Source: Paraglomus occultum
Lineage: Eukaryota > Glomeromycota > Glomeromycetes > Paraglomerales > Paraglomeraceae
Length of the DNA stretch: 16,357 nucleotides
Reading direction: 5' to 3'
Assembly: GCA_910592205.1 (NCBI GenBank)
Contig: CAJVPJ010000804.1
Location: 1 to 16,357 of the forward strand
Of this stretch, positions 1 through 8,449 are shown one piece after another (within the stretch, counting starts at the first letter, position 1; each line of letters starts with the position of its first letter). Position numbers and translations under genes: made by a program. The notes below the pieces were generated by a model, which saw nothing but the letters and a program-made list of their open reading frames with translations, had not been told where the DNA came from and did not search any database.

Positions 1-1107
1 ATTACTGCTAACGTCTTCATCATCGTTTCTGTGCATTTCAACGTCTGTATATTGCTCATCATTACTGCTAATTTCATCATCTTCTATTTCAATGTTTTCA
101 GGTAAATCATCCTCATCGGTAATATTCATGTTCCAAAGTTCAATGAGTAACGTTAAATTACATCGAGGGCGTTGTTGGAAAACTATATGATATGGTGAAT
201 ATTTTGTGGCGCTGCAAACCTGAGTATTCATCGCCCATACTATCAACGGTAAACCCATGCTCCAATCTTCACGACTATTTTCCTCAATCCATGCAGAAAG
301 CTTATTCTCTAAAATATCGTTTCCTTTCTCAACTAATCCTTGTGACCTAGGATGTCGTGGGCGGCCGTTTATAATGCGGGTTCCTGGCCATAATTGAACA
401 AGTTCACGAATAATTGACGCGACAAATTCTTTTCCGTTATCAGATTGTAAAAAAACTGGTGGTCCAAATTGTGTAAATAGTTGAAACAGAAAACTTGCGA
501 CGTATATCGCTTCTTTACTTTTTAACGCCGTTGCCCAGGAAAAACGAGTAAAATGATCCCTGGCGTGAGCTATATATTTATAATCGCCATCTGGTCGAGT
601 CCTCAAATCGATCAAATCTACTTGCACTCGCGACAAAAATTCATTGGCGATAATGGGCTTCGCAGACACTGGTTGTAGCATTGGCCGACGATTTGTGCAA
701 ATACTACATGCCTTAACGAATGCAGCAATTAACTTTCTGGGAATATAACTGTATTGGTGTTTGAGCTCTTCAAATGTCTTTTTATAGCCAGCGTGTTGTA
801 AATCGCGATGTATTGAACAGACTACATCATACATATTCTCTCTGACGCAAACCGGTTTTTTACTTTTGTTGAGTAATAAATTTGTTGCTTCGCCAATATT
901 TATTATGCCGAATTTTTGCATTACCCAGTGTTTGTATCTCGGATTTGCAGTTGTATCTGAGCCGCTAAGAATTGCGATCGCTTGGCTTACAATTTCTTGA
1001 GTCATGATGGCTTTTGCGCGACGATCGGGTGATATACTATTCAAATAGTTTTCCACCAATTCATCAAATTTGGCGCGAGAGATGAAGTTAAAATGATTAT
1101 TAGACAT
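1..1107 (-). CDS. KRBA2-like DDE integrase of mobile-element origin, 3' end beyond window
   Basis: The frame is open without a stop for 369 codons from the ATG at 1107 to base 1, so the C-terminus lies outside the window. An N-terminal region of about 90 residues precedes an H2C2 zinc finger (H100, H105, C134, C137) and an rve-type catalytic core with an intact acidic triad: D164 in QVDLIDL, D223 in QSDNGKEF and E260 in GLVEKGN. The D-E spacing of 36 is typical of retroviral-type and Ginger-like integrases. The last roughly 35 residues are rich in Asp, Glu, Ser and Asn. No reverse transcriptase or protease is visible upstream, so this may be a stand-alone integrase transposon rather than part of an LTR element. 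There are no introns. A TATA-like stretch lies near 1190-1203. The fold and origin are secure; the family name KRBA2-like is from memory of its N-terminal pattern. Confidence 0.85.
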   Translation of the reverse strand, partial: MSNNHFNFISRAKFDELVENYLNSISPDRRAKAIMTQEIVSQAIAILSGSDTTANPRYKHWVMQKFGIINIGEATNLLLNKSKKPVCVRENMYDVVCSIHRDLQHAGYKKTFEELKHQYSYIPRKLIAAFVKACSICTNRRPMLQPVSAKPIIANEFLSRVQVDLIDLRTRPDGDYKYIAHARDHFTRFSWATALKSKEAIYVASFLFQLFTQFGPPVFLQSDNGKEFVASIIRELVQLWPGTRIINGRPRHPRSQGLVEKGNDILENKLSAWIEENSREDWSMGLPLIVWAMNTQVCSATKYSPYHIVFQQRPRCNLTLLIELWNMNITDEDDLPENIEIEDDEISSNDEQYTDVEMHRNDDEDVSSN

Positions 1108-1187
1108 TTTGTATACTAAATAAATTTTTGACAATGTTAAATAAAAAGAGAAGTAATTTTTGACAACGTAAATGGAAAGAAAGTTGA

Positions 1188-1203
1188 ACTTTATTTATAT
1201 AGA
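1188..1203 (-). promoter_or_regulatory. TATA-like element upstream of the integrase
   Basis: On the minus strand this reads TATATAAATAAAG, about 85-95 bp upstream of the integrase ATG at 1107. It is the best TATA-like string in that leader. Position and composition fit a core promoter, but in AT-rich DNA such strings arise easily by chance. Confidence 0.3.
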
Positions 1204-1274
1204 ACAACGGAGGACGCTGCCATGTTGATTTTATTATGACTCCAGAATCTTTTTTTAAAAACCAACACCTTACG

Positions 1275-1765
1275 ATCCTTTTTTGTCAAGCCTATTATTT
1301 TGACCATCATACGATTTTCTTACACCCACTTATTCAATTGTATTCTTTGTGATTACTCGAATCACGATCCTTTTTTGTTAAGCGATTTTTTTACACTAAA
1401 CTACTCTTATTCAATCAATCCGTTTTTGTTAAAGCTTACTTCGAGACGTAATTATTTAACCATCCTATTATTTGCGGTGCTAGATTACCTTAATATCCTT
1501 TTTTGTTGAAGACTTAATTGTTTTTGACTAGCATGCAATTTCCGAAACCAATTGTCATTCTTCACAGCCAGCCCCCGATAAACCGGCTGTGTATTTGTTT
1601 ATTTCTTTGACTTGCAATCCTTTTTTGTTAAAGACTTTTTATCAACAAACTGAAGATCATAACCGCAGCTGGCAATAGTAAGGCAAATCAGATGATATAA
1701 GCAGCCTAGTAGAATATAGAATCGTATGATAATCAAACAATTATGGCCTTTTAACAAAAAAGGAT
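1275..1765. repeat. Six-copy poly-T motif between two head-to-head integrase copies
   Basis: The motif ATCCTTTTTTGTTAAAG and close variants occur at 1275-1290, 1367-1382, 1418-1434, 1495-1511 and 1617-1633 on the plus strand, and once inverted at 1748-1765. The first two copies are also followed by related blocks (CGATTTT then TTACAC, then TATTCAAT). Read in the direction of each neighbouring integrase, every copy has the same orientation, CTTAACAAAAAAGGAT. Five copies therefore belong to the minus-strand gene and one to the plus-strand gene. Irregular spacing (about 51-122 bp between starts) excludes a simple satellite. Subterminal transposase-binding sites are a plausible role, but this is inference. 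Confidence 0.7.
1563..1591. repeat. Short GC-rich inverted repeat
   Basis: CACAGCC (1563-1569) and GGCTGTG (1585-1591) form a perfect 7-bp stem around a 15-nt C-rich loop. It stands out in an AT-rich spacer and lies among the poly-T motifs near the junction of the two integrase copies. Its role is unknown. Confidence 0.5.
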
Positions 1766-1889
1766 AGTTGAGCGATTTGCTTCAAAATGAAATAGAGTGA
1801 AAACATAATAAAACTAATGTGATAACAGAGGTATCCAACATTACAATTCGGTGTTTTTCACTTAACGTTAATGATGTCAGGAAACAAAC

Positions 1890-2299
1890 ATGTCTAATAC
1901 TTTATCTCTCGCACCAGGTTCGATGAATTAGTGAACAATTACTTGAATGATATGCCACCCAATCGTCGCGCAAGAGCCATTCTGTCTCAAGAAGTTGTAG
2001 ACCAGGCGGTTAAAATTCTTAGCGGCTCAGATACAAATGCAAATCAAAGATATAAACACTGGGTACTGCAAATGTTCAGCGTGATGCGTATTGGCGAAGT
2101 AAAAGTTCTAGTCCTCAAAAGAAGTAAAAAAACCGTGTGTATTAGAGAGAATATGTACGATGTAATTTGTTCCGTACATCAAAATTTACAACACGCTGGC
2201 TACAGAAAGACATTCGAAGGACTTCAACGTCAATATAGTTACATTCCGAAGAAGTTGGTTATTGCATTTGTTAATGCATGTAACATTTGCACGCCTTGA
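1890..2299 (+). pseudogene. Truncated, frameshifted copy of the integrase N-terminal half
   Basis: This copy is homologous along its length to the first 138 residues of the minus-strand integrase. Shared strings include ISR.(K/R)FDELV, ILSGSDT, RYKHWV, RENMYDV and LQHAGY. The ATG at 1890 starts with the same MSN but meets a stop after 13 codons. Compared with the other copy, roughly ten bases are missing after codon 4, which shifts the frame; the homologous frame is open from about 1898 to the TGA at 2297. The zinc-finger ligands are kept (H, H, CNIC), but the reading frame stops one or two residues past the last cysteine and the catalytic core is absent. It cannot encode a working integrase, although a zinc-finger-only peptide from an internal start (ATG at 1952) is conceivable. 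Confidence 0.8.
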
Positions 2300-2774
2300 C
2301 TCAGTATCATAATTATTATATTTCAGGAATATTAGACGTTTACTAGTGCATTGTGTGTGCACTATGAGTATAAGTGAAATGGTAGGAAGTAAGAATGTGT
2401 AATTAAGGAGAAAGTGTGGGAGATTGTTGATATTTTTTTGGTTATTCTGTAGTAGTGAGAATATATATATATCCCTGATTATTTTCTTGGGTAGATGAAG
2501 TGTACGTGTATTCAGCTAATACTGACTATGTTAACTGCTAGTTTGTAAGGCGCTAACCAATTAGAGACATTAACTTGTCTTTTTATTATTATCGTTATGT
2601 TATTCATGTTTTGCTTCTCATAAATATATTTGCTTGTTCAGTTGTTTATTATTATCGTTAATAATTATAATGAATTATGAAGTGATATAATCGAGTATGT
2701 TGATCATCACGTACACAATTCTGAAGTGGGTCAAATTCTGAAATGGGTCAGAACATATATATTATTAAGTATTA
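2300..2774. other. Gene-free AT-rich spacer with a 17-bp tandem duplication
   Basis: No coding region is supported here. It is AT-rich, with a short AT run at 2461-2470. At 2717-2733 and 2734-2750 the 17-mer AATTCTGAAGTGGGTCA is repeated directly with one mismatch, ending 25 bases downstream of the TRIP4-like stop codon. It therefore lies in or near that gene's 3' untranslated region. Confidence 0.6.
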
Positions 2775-3846
2775 TTACTCATCTCCCATAGCCATATCGA
2801 AAATGCTATTCAAGTCATCTTGTACTCGCGATATTCGTGGTTTATTGTTCGAATTTTTGCTTTTGCCAGCTGATGATTCTTTGGCTTTTTCACCTTGTAA
2901 TATAAACCTTGGGCTTTCAATATCTCCGAGTTCCTTCGGTCTCACAGGTGTAGTAGTCGCTTGATCATTATTTTTAACACTTGGTTCAGTCGTAGCTTTT
3001 GAATCGGGCTGTTCGGGTTCAATGGAAGTATCAATTCTTTCCACAGTTACACGTCTAGTGATTGGATCAATTGTCATTACTGTACGTTGACGATATGCGG
3101 GTGTTTCGAGTTTTTTCAAGTTTGCTTCCTGTTTCTTGACCAATTCATCACGTTCTTTTAGCGTAAGCCATTGATTAATCCCATCGCCAGGGAGCACAAA
3201 GTCTGATCTCTCATCTGCGAAAGACAAAATATAAATCCTATCCTGCTGATAATATTACCATGTAGAAACTCAATTTCACCAAATAAACCCGTACCAATAA
3301 TCTTAGTTCTCCGTGAGCCCTGTCGATCGAATTCTAGAAGCTTATCCTTGTGTCTTTCAGCAGCCAGTCTTCTTTCTTCCTGAATCTGTTGTAACCTTTT
3401 CTCTTCCTCTTTATCTGTCACCAGATCCACCCATTGTTCGTTCTTTTGCATCATGTTTCCAGAGACCATCGCTGCATAACGTACCGTTCCACCAGTGTTC
3501 GTTTTGTTTTTCTTGGGTTGCTGGTTTCTGACTTGTTTCTGTTTCTTTGATTGTCTCGTGAGTTCTAATTGCTGTTCGCGCGATAATACAGGTACTCCAC
3601 AATATGTGCAGGGGCCGATTCCCTCAAACTCGCAAATAATTTTACCACAGTTTAAGCAGTTGGGTGCAATTGTCAGTAGAGGATGTCTGATGGCTTTGGA
3701 GTAGTAGGGTGTGTCAAATGATGAATGGATAATTTTAATATTGATTTATCATAAAGCATACCTTGACAATTGCACGCAACTCTTTCGGCTTGTTTAGAAT
3801 CGTCAGATTCTCCTAGCTTTGTCCCTCTTTTATTCTTTTTGGTCAT
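2775..3846 (-). CDS. TRIP4: TRIP4/ASC-1 (Rqt4)-like C2HC5 zinc-finger protein, short form
   Basis: Three exons (3846-3762, 3693-3295, 3214-2775) join in phase to give 307 residues; the introns are 68 and 80 nt. A complete C2HC5 finger is split by intron 1: C25, C27, H32, C41, C44, C49, C57 and C60, with CGKIIC and GPCTYCG. It is followed by a charged, probably helical region (LLEFDRQGSRRTKIIDERSD) and NQWLTLKERDEL, both typical of TRIP4. In yeast and animals the homologue belongs to the complex that splits collided ribosomes (RQT/ASCC) and was first described as a coactivator. Only 24 residues precede the finger and no ASCH domain follows, so it is much shorter than the human protein. The ATG at 3846 is the first in frame; a stop lies upstream. 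Family assignment is strong; function is by homology. Confidence 0.88.
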
Positions 3847-4004
3847 TATATAACTACAGTGTAAGTGAGCATTAATATTAACCAATCTACTACTAGCCTT
3901 ATATTATACAAATTATTGCTGCGCCACTGTGAATTTCTCAACCTCCACGTGTACACCGATGGAAATTTAAAAAAAAAGTTTGTTCACCAAGAAATAACTG
4001 ATCA
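3847..4004. promoter_or_regulatory. Compact divergent promoter of TRIP4-like and WDR75-like genes
   Basis: Only 158 bp separate the two start codons, so both promoters and 5' leaders must share this space. A palindromic CACGTG lies at 3946-3951, 54 bp before the WDR75-like ATG. CACGTG is the core site of bHLH factors in fungi (Cbf1-type). A poly-A run lies at about 3969-3977. Site function is inferred. Confidence 0.5.
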
Positions 4005-7000
4005 ATGATGGCCGATATACCATATTTTGGAGCGAAAGAAGTTGACGGACATCACTTGTCCGAATTTCCGATTGTATTCTCTGCGAATTCAAAGTACATA
4101 TTTCTGTGTTCCAGTGCTAATTTGGTTGAGTGGATCATGTACCAACACGTCGCATCGTTTATATCGCGATTTATGGGTGTCTACAATAATAACGGTTTAC
4201 AGCAGTTATTCTGACCCTGCTTTTCTCGTGACAATTAGATATTTCTATAACAGCGCAAGATCATCAATAAAAATATACAGTGTCGAAACTGGCGATGTTG
4301 TAAGACATCTATCAGTATCGTCAAGTGAAGATGGTCATACTGGTAAAATTACATGTCTTGGAAGAAACCCGAAGAATCAAGAGGAACTAGTCTCTGGATC
4401 ATTGGATGGCAAAATAAAAATCTGGAATACAAGGAAATCAGGGACATTGATTGCGGTGCGAATATTATTACGCCATGTCAGTCTGATGATTGTCTCAACA
4501 TAATTGACTAAATCTCATGGATTAGTAGACTTACGACGTTGGTCAGCCAATTATTCGAATGGCTATAAGCGATAGTGGACCTAATAGCAGTACGAGAATA
4601 TTTCTTGCTACTGAAGTTACAAATACCGGTATGTAAGTAATGTGATACAAGACGGCCTGCATCAACTCATTCGCAAAACTGAGTTATACACTTTCGCTCT
4701 CTATTGTGTAGTTCATAGCGCGTACCTATCAGAGATAATACTTTTGACTGTATGGAGACCAAATAAATCACAAATGGTCACTCTGACTCGATCGAAGTAT
4801 CCATGCTCTGGATTGGGTGTATATGCCGATGGCAGTTGCGCTGTTGCATCATACAAAATGAACTATGATGTAATTGTATTTTCCAATGAATCGGACGTAA
4901 TAGTAGACAGGTCGGTTATTATGAGATCAACTATTTTGATATTAATAATGGTTACTAAACGGATCTGCATTTAGACGCAAGCATCCGAAAGCTATAACCG
5001 CATTGGCCGTTCACCCAAAATTACCAATTGTTGCATTAGGCGATGCGACTGGAGCCATTACGATAATGTACGTAGTATTGTAATAATGTTGGGTAGTTGC
5101 TATTTTTCTGTTTATTGACTGAATATTAACTTACCAGTTAATCTAGACGACAGCTCGGAGACAGATCGGTAGTGAAACCACCCTCGACTAAATATCATTG
5201 GCATGCACACCAGGTGATGTATCTTGCCTACTCACTCAAAGGTAACCATTAAATTCTTTAATTTAATGTATACGTTTGGATATAGATGTTTGAAACTGCT
5301 ACTATGCTATCGTAGGCACGTATTTATTATCGGGCGGCGAGGAGGGTGTGTTAGTCGAATGGCATATTGAATCCGGTCAGAGAAGATTTGTTCCTCGTCT
5401 TGGTGGGGAAATAAATGCTATTTCTGTGAGCCCAGATGATACTATTTATGCCGTATCATTAGCGAACAATACAGTGAAACTTGTGGCATCGATGAATCTA
5501 GACTTGAAACAAGCCATTCAAGGATTGCATGGTACGGAGGCTTGTTGGCAAGAGACAGATGCTTATTACTGAATGATATGTATTTAGCAAATCTAAGAAG
5601 TCGTTATTGATAGTACAGGGAAAAAGACGATTGGAAGATATCACAGCGGGATTAACTATAGAGCCTCGCACTTCTAATCTGGTCATAAATGGTCAACCAG
5701 GCTCTCTTCAATTTTACGACGTACGCTCTGAAAAACATGTGTTAGATCTTGACGTCTCTCAGCAGAGTCTCGTGTCAAGAACAGACTATGAAGAGATTAC
5801 GCGATTTCAAGTAGTTTATGTGGCATTCTCCGCCGATGAACGATGGATGGCGACAGTGAGTAAATTCTTTCGAATGCTGTAGTAGTCCATCATAATTAAT
5901 TTATTGTTTAATTAACAAAGGTAGACACACGAGATGATAAAGAACACGAAATGGAATCTTTTCTGAAGTTTTGGCGATATGACGACAATGAGCTGACATA
6001 CATGCTACACTCACGATTGTCGATTCGACATAAAGAAACAATAATATCGTTAGTTTTCGATAATGAAAAGAACGAGGGATCACCTAAAATTGTTACGACT
6101 AACATTGATAAGAGATTTACAATATGGCAACTAAAAGAACAGTCTAATAGCAAGGACGCTGATGGAGAAGGTAAATCTAAGTAATAACGTAATTCATCTA
6201 TCATAATAACCTAACTACATTCTCGAATTCTTGCGTCTTAGTGGTTTGGGTAGAAGTGTTTAACGGGCTGTACAAAGATTATAATCCTCATGTGGCTGCA
6301 TTTTCTGAGGATAACAGTATTTTAGCGGTCACATTTGATTCAAAAGTTACGCTGTGGAATACTTCAACGTATCAGTTATTTGATGTGCTTGATTGCCTAC
6401 CTACATCTGACAAATTGACGCATGTGACATTTATCAACGGCTCGGGCGCATATCTGGTTGCTGCTTCCCCCGATCGCATCAGCGTATGGAATTTAATTAC
6501 TAATAGCGGTATTGTACACATTGATATTGACTCGCTCGATAATTTATGAGGTTATCGACATTCGCTAATGGAGAATATGTCTGTAATGTAGTCTGGTGGT
6601 CCGTTAGTTTTCCTGTACATCATCTTGCGGCAGATGCGGATGGTTCAACGTTTACAGTAGCAAGCAACGTTGAGAGACGAGGAATCAAGAGTAAGTATAA
6701 TCATCGAATGGACAGTCAATGTGGACAGACTTACCTCACATCTAATGGATCATATTCATAATGTTAGAATGCTATGTGTGCATATTTAATCCACGCTCTG
6801 CTGTCCCAGTGGCGTTAAGAGAGGTGGATGGAAATATACATGCGATGGTTTATTTGCCGCCAAGAGCAACGAAGAACATGTCAAAAATTATATCCACAAA
6901 TTCACCAAAGGACGAAGCTACAGATATCACTTCGAATGGTTCTCCGAATATTATATATTTCAATAATTATTGTGATCTACACATACTCCCGACAATAGAT

Positions 7001-7039
7001 GATGACTCTGACGCAATACGATCAAAAGACGATAAGTAG
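4005..7039 (+). CDS. WDR75: WDR75/Utp17 (Nan1)-like SSU processome beta-propeller protein
   Basis: Twelve exons: 4005-4105, 4254-4455, 4529-4628, 4712-4910, 4975-5067, 5147-5241, 5316-5531, 5614-5855, 5921-6170, 6242-6508, 6592-6690, 6768-7039. They sum in phase to 711 residues. Human WDR75 motifs appear in order: VFSANSKYIF, SGSLDGKIKIW, AITALAVHPK, LLSGGEEGVLVEW, PRLGGEINAISVSPDD, LVINGQPGSLQFYD, ATV..., then a second propeller with NIDKRFTIW, AAFSEDNSILAV and ISVWNL. WDR75 belongs to the t-UTP/UtpA group that acts on pre-18S rRNA and Pol I transcription in the nucleolus. Splice sites from intron 2 on are good, with branch-like TACTAAAC at about 4953. Intron 1 is weak: the donor GTGTTC at 4106 is a guess chosen for phase and homology. 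The C-terminus is shorter than in human. The second Met at 4008 could also be the start. Confidence 0.87.
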
Positions 7040-7067
7040 AACAAATGAGATAAATGAGGTAAATGAG

Positions 7068-7098
7068 TCATATGAAAGTGAATAAAACTTTCATATGA
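7068..7098. terminator. Perfect 12-bp hairpin with AATAAA in its loop, between convergent genes
   Basis: TCATATGAAAGT (7068-7079) and ACTTTCATATGA (7087-7098) are perfect inverted repeats around the 7-nt loop GAATAAA. The loop holds a canonical AATAAA poly(A) signal on the plus strand, about 40 bases past the WDR75-like stop. ELP6 ends at 7142 on the other strand, so this lies in the roughly 100-bp gap of a convergent pair. A 3'-end-forming role is inferred. Confidence 0.55.
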
Positions 7099-7141
7099 TC
7101 AGCAGCTGCAGATTAACACACCATCGGCGGAACGTGATTAT

Positions 7142-8171
7142 TTAGATTCCTGCTGAATGCCCCTTAGCGAAAAACTGTACATTATTATCCAGCGTTTTAT
7201 AATGCCAGGATGCTGTTCTGTAGGATGTGTCATTATTTCGGGGACCTCTTGCAATGGTAATCTACAAATTCCATTTAACAATAAGAACCAATGGTCGATA
7301 TTTAATTAACTGATCAGCATGGATATTAAACTTACATCTCCCGACACATCCCTAGAATATCCAGACGACAATCCTCTAGTTGATAGGATATATTCGGACT
7401 GGTACATTAATGACTTTACAAATAATTCATAATTAATATCATGCATCAATATATCATCCCCATGTACAAGAAGGGTCAGGCTGCCACCATTCTAATGAAA
7501 GATCAGTCGTGGTAATTAGAGAATAAATTGCATAAAAGCATCTGATTACTAAGTTAATATGCAAACCTTCTCGATTAATAACCGACAGTTCTTCACAAAT
7601 CTCAATACTGCCTCAACCTGTATTCCCGCAAACAGCAACGTAGACAGATCATCGATCACCAATGACACAGCAGATCCAACAGGATGCTCAGCCACGACTT
7701 CCTTTACCATCACATAGAACTTTCTCAAATTGTCTTCGATTGGTGATGACGATTGTGAAATAGAACTTGCATCTGTGTCCGCTGTAGATTGGCTTGTGTC
7801 ATTTGAGCAGTAGAAAGACGTCAACCCATCAATAAACGAAAATAGACTTTTCGATTTCTCCTGAGAGAGATCAATACCCTAAATAACAATCAGATGACAC
7901 ATCTAGTGACCATCTCTGCAAAAAACTGGGTCAAGATAACAGTTGCAAGCAAACCAACCAACTTCTTCCCGATAGCCTGATAATGACTCAGCGTTTGGTT
8001 GAACCCAACAAGCACTACATGTCGATTTTCCTTTAAATGATTTGCAATGAAATGATGAATAAGAAAGTTTCCCTCTGAGGAGAGAGTGTCGGTTATGAGA
8101 ATTAAACTTCCACTTGGTGGAACATTAGACCTTTCAAAAGAAAGGACCGAGTCAAGAGTTCCGTAACCCAT
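7142..8171 (-). CDS. ELP6: Elongator complex subunit Elp6
   Basis: Four exons (8171-7959, 7878-7567, 7491-7336, 7261-7142), all joined in phase 0, give 266 residues, the same length as I recall for human ELP6. Conserved strings appear in order: LDSVLSF, PSGSLILITDTLSSEGNFL, HHFIANHLK, HVVLVGFNQTLSHYQAIGKK, then SLVIDDLSTLL, AVLRFVKNC, LTLLVHGDD, SEYILSTRGLSSGYSRDVSG and the C-terminal VQFFAKGHSAGI. Elp6 has a RecA-like fold and forms with Elp4 and Elp5 the hexameric ring of Elongator, needed for wobble-uridine (mcm5/ncm5) modification of tRNAs in the cytoplasm. Introns are 80, 75 and 74 nt. Donor 1 (GTTGGT) and donor 2 (GTTTGC) are unusual, while donor 3 is GTAAGT. The upstream in-frame extension of the ORF begins at a TTG and has no ATG, so 8171 is the start. 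Confidence 0.93.
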
Positions 8172-8449
8172 CCGACTTAATTGTTTGTGTATTGATACAA
8201 CATGCAAACTTTTAATGTTAGGTGACGTCCACCAATTGTCAAAACCGACAATAGATGCGGGTAACTCGATTTCACACAGATCTTGCTTATTGTGACAGAT
8301 TCTATCCCCCAAGCCTATAACTTCACATTCGTATGCAACCGGCGATAAGACAAGAAATTCCCGGTGGAACAATCGAAACCAAAGGATATAAAAACCTGTG
8401 AATAACCAAAAGCGATATCTTTGAAATTTCAGGAGAGCTTTAACCAATT
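8172..8449. promoter_or_regulatory. Divergent promoter of ELP6 and the Rrm4-like gene
   Basis: This 278-bp gap separates two outward-facing start codons. It contains TGACGT at 8223-8228, a half-site of the ATF/CREB type, and no convincing coding signal. The minus-strand ORF that runs across it lacks an ATG and any Elp6 similarity. Confidence 0.5.

Noticed and set aside
1300-1509. 69-residue plus-strand ORF between the integrases
   Set aside because: It is made of the poly-T motif repeats and AT-rich spacer, with no domain.
1275-1633. CRISPR-like array of the poly-T motif
   Set aside because: Motif spacing varies from about 51 to 122 bp, one copy is inverted, and the gene context is a eukaryotic mobile element.
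3215-3258. 44-nt second intron in the TRIP4-like gene with donor at 3258
   Set aside because: It is in phase but inserts twelve residues (GTGLFGEIEFLH) into the conserved RRTKIIDERSDF block; donor GTACGG at 3294 gives an 80-nt intron and restores the motif.
8172-8447. N-terminal extension of ELP6 up to 8447
   Set aside because: The extension begins at TTG, has no ATG before 8171 and no Elp6 similarity; family length is matched by starting at 8171.
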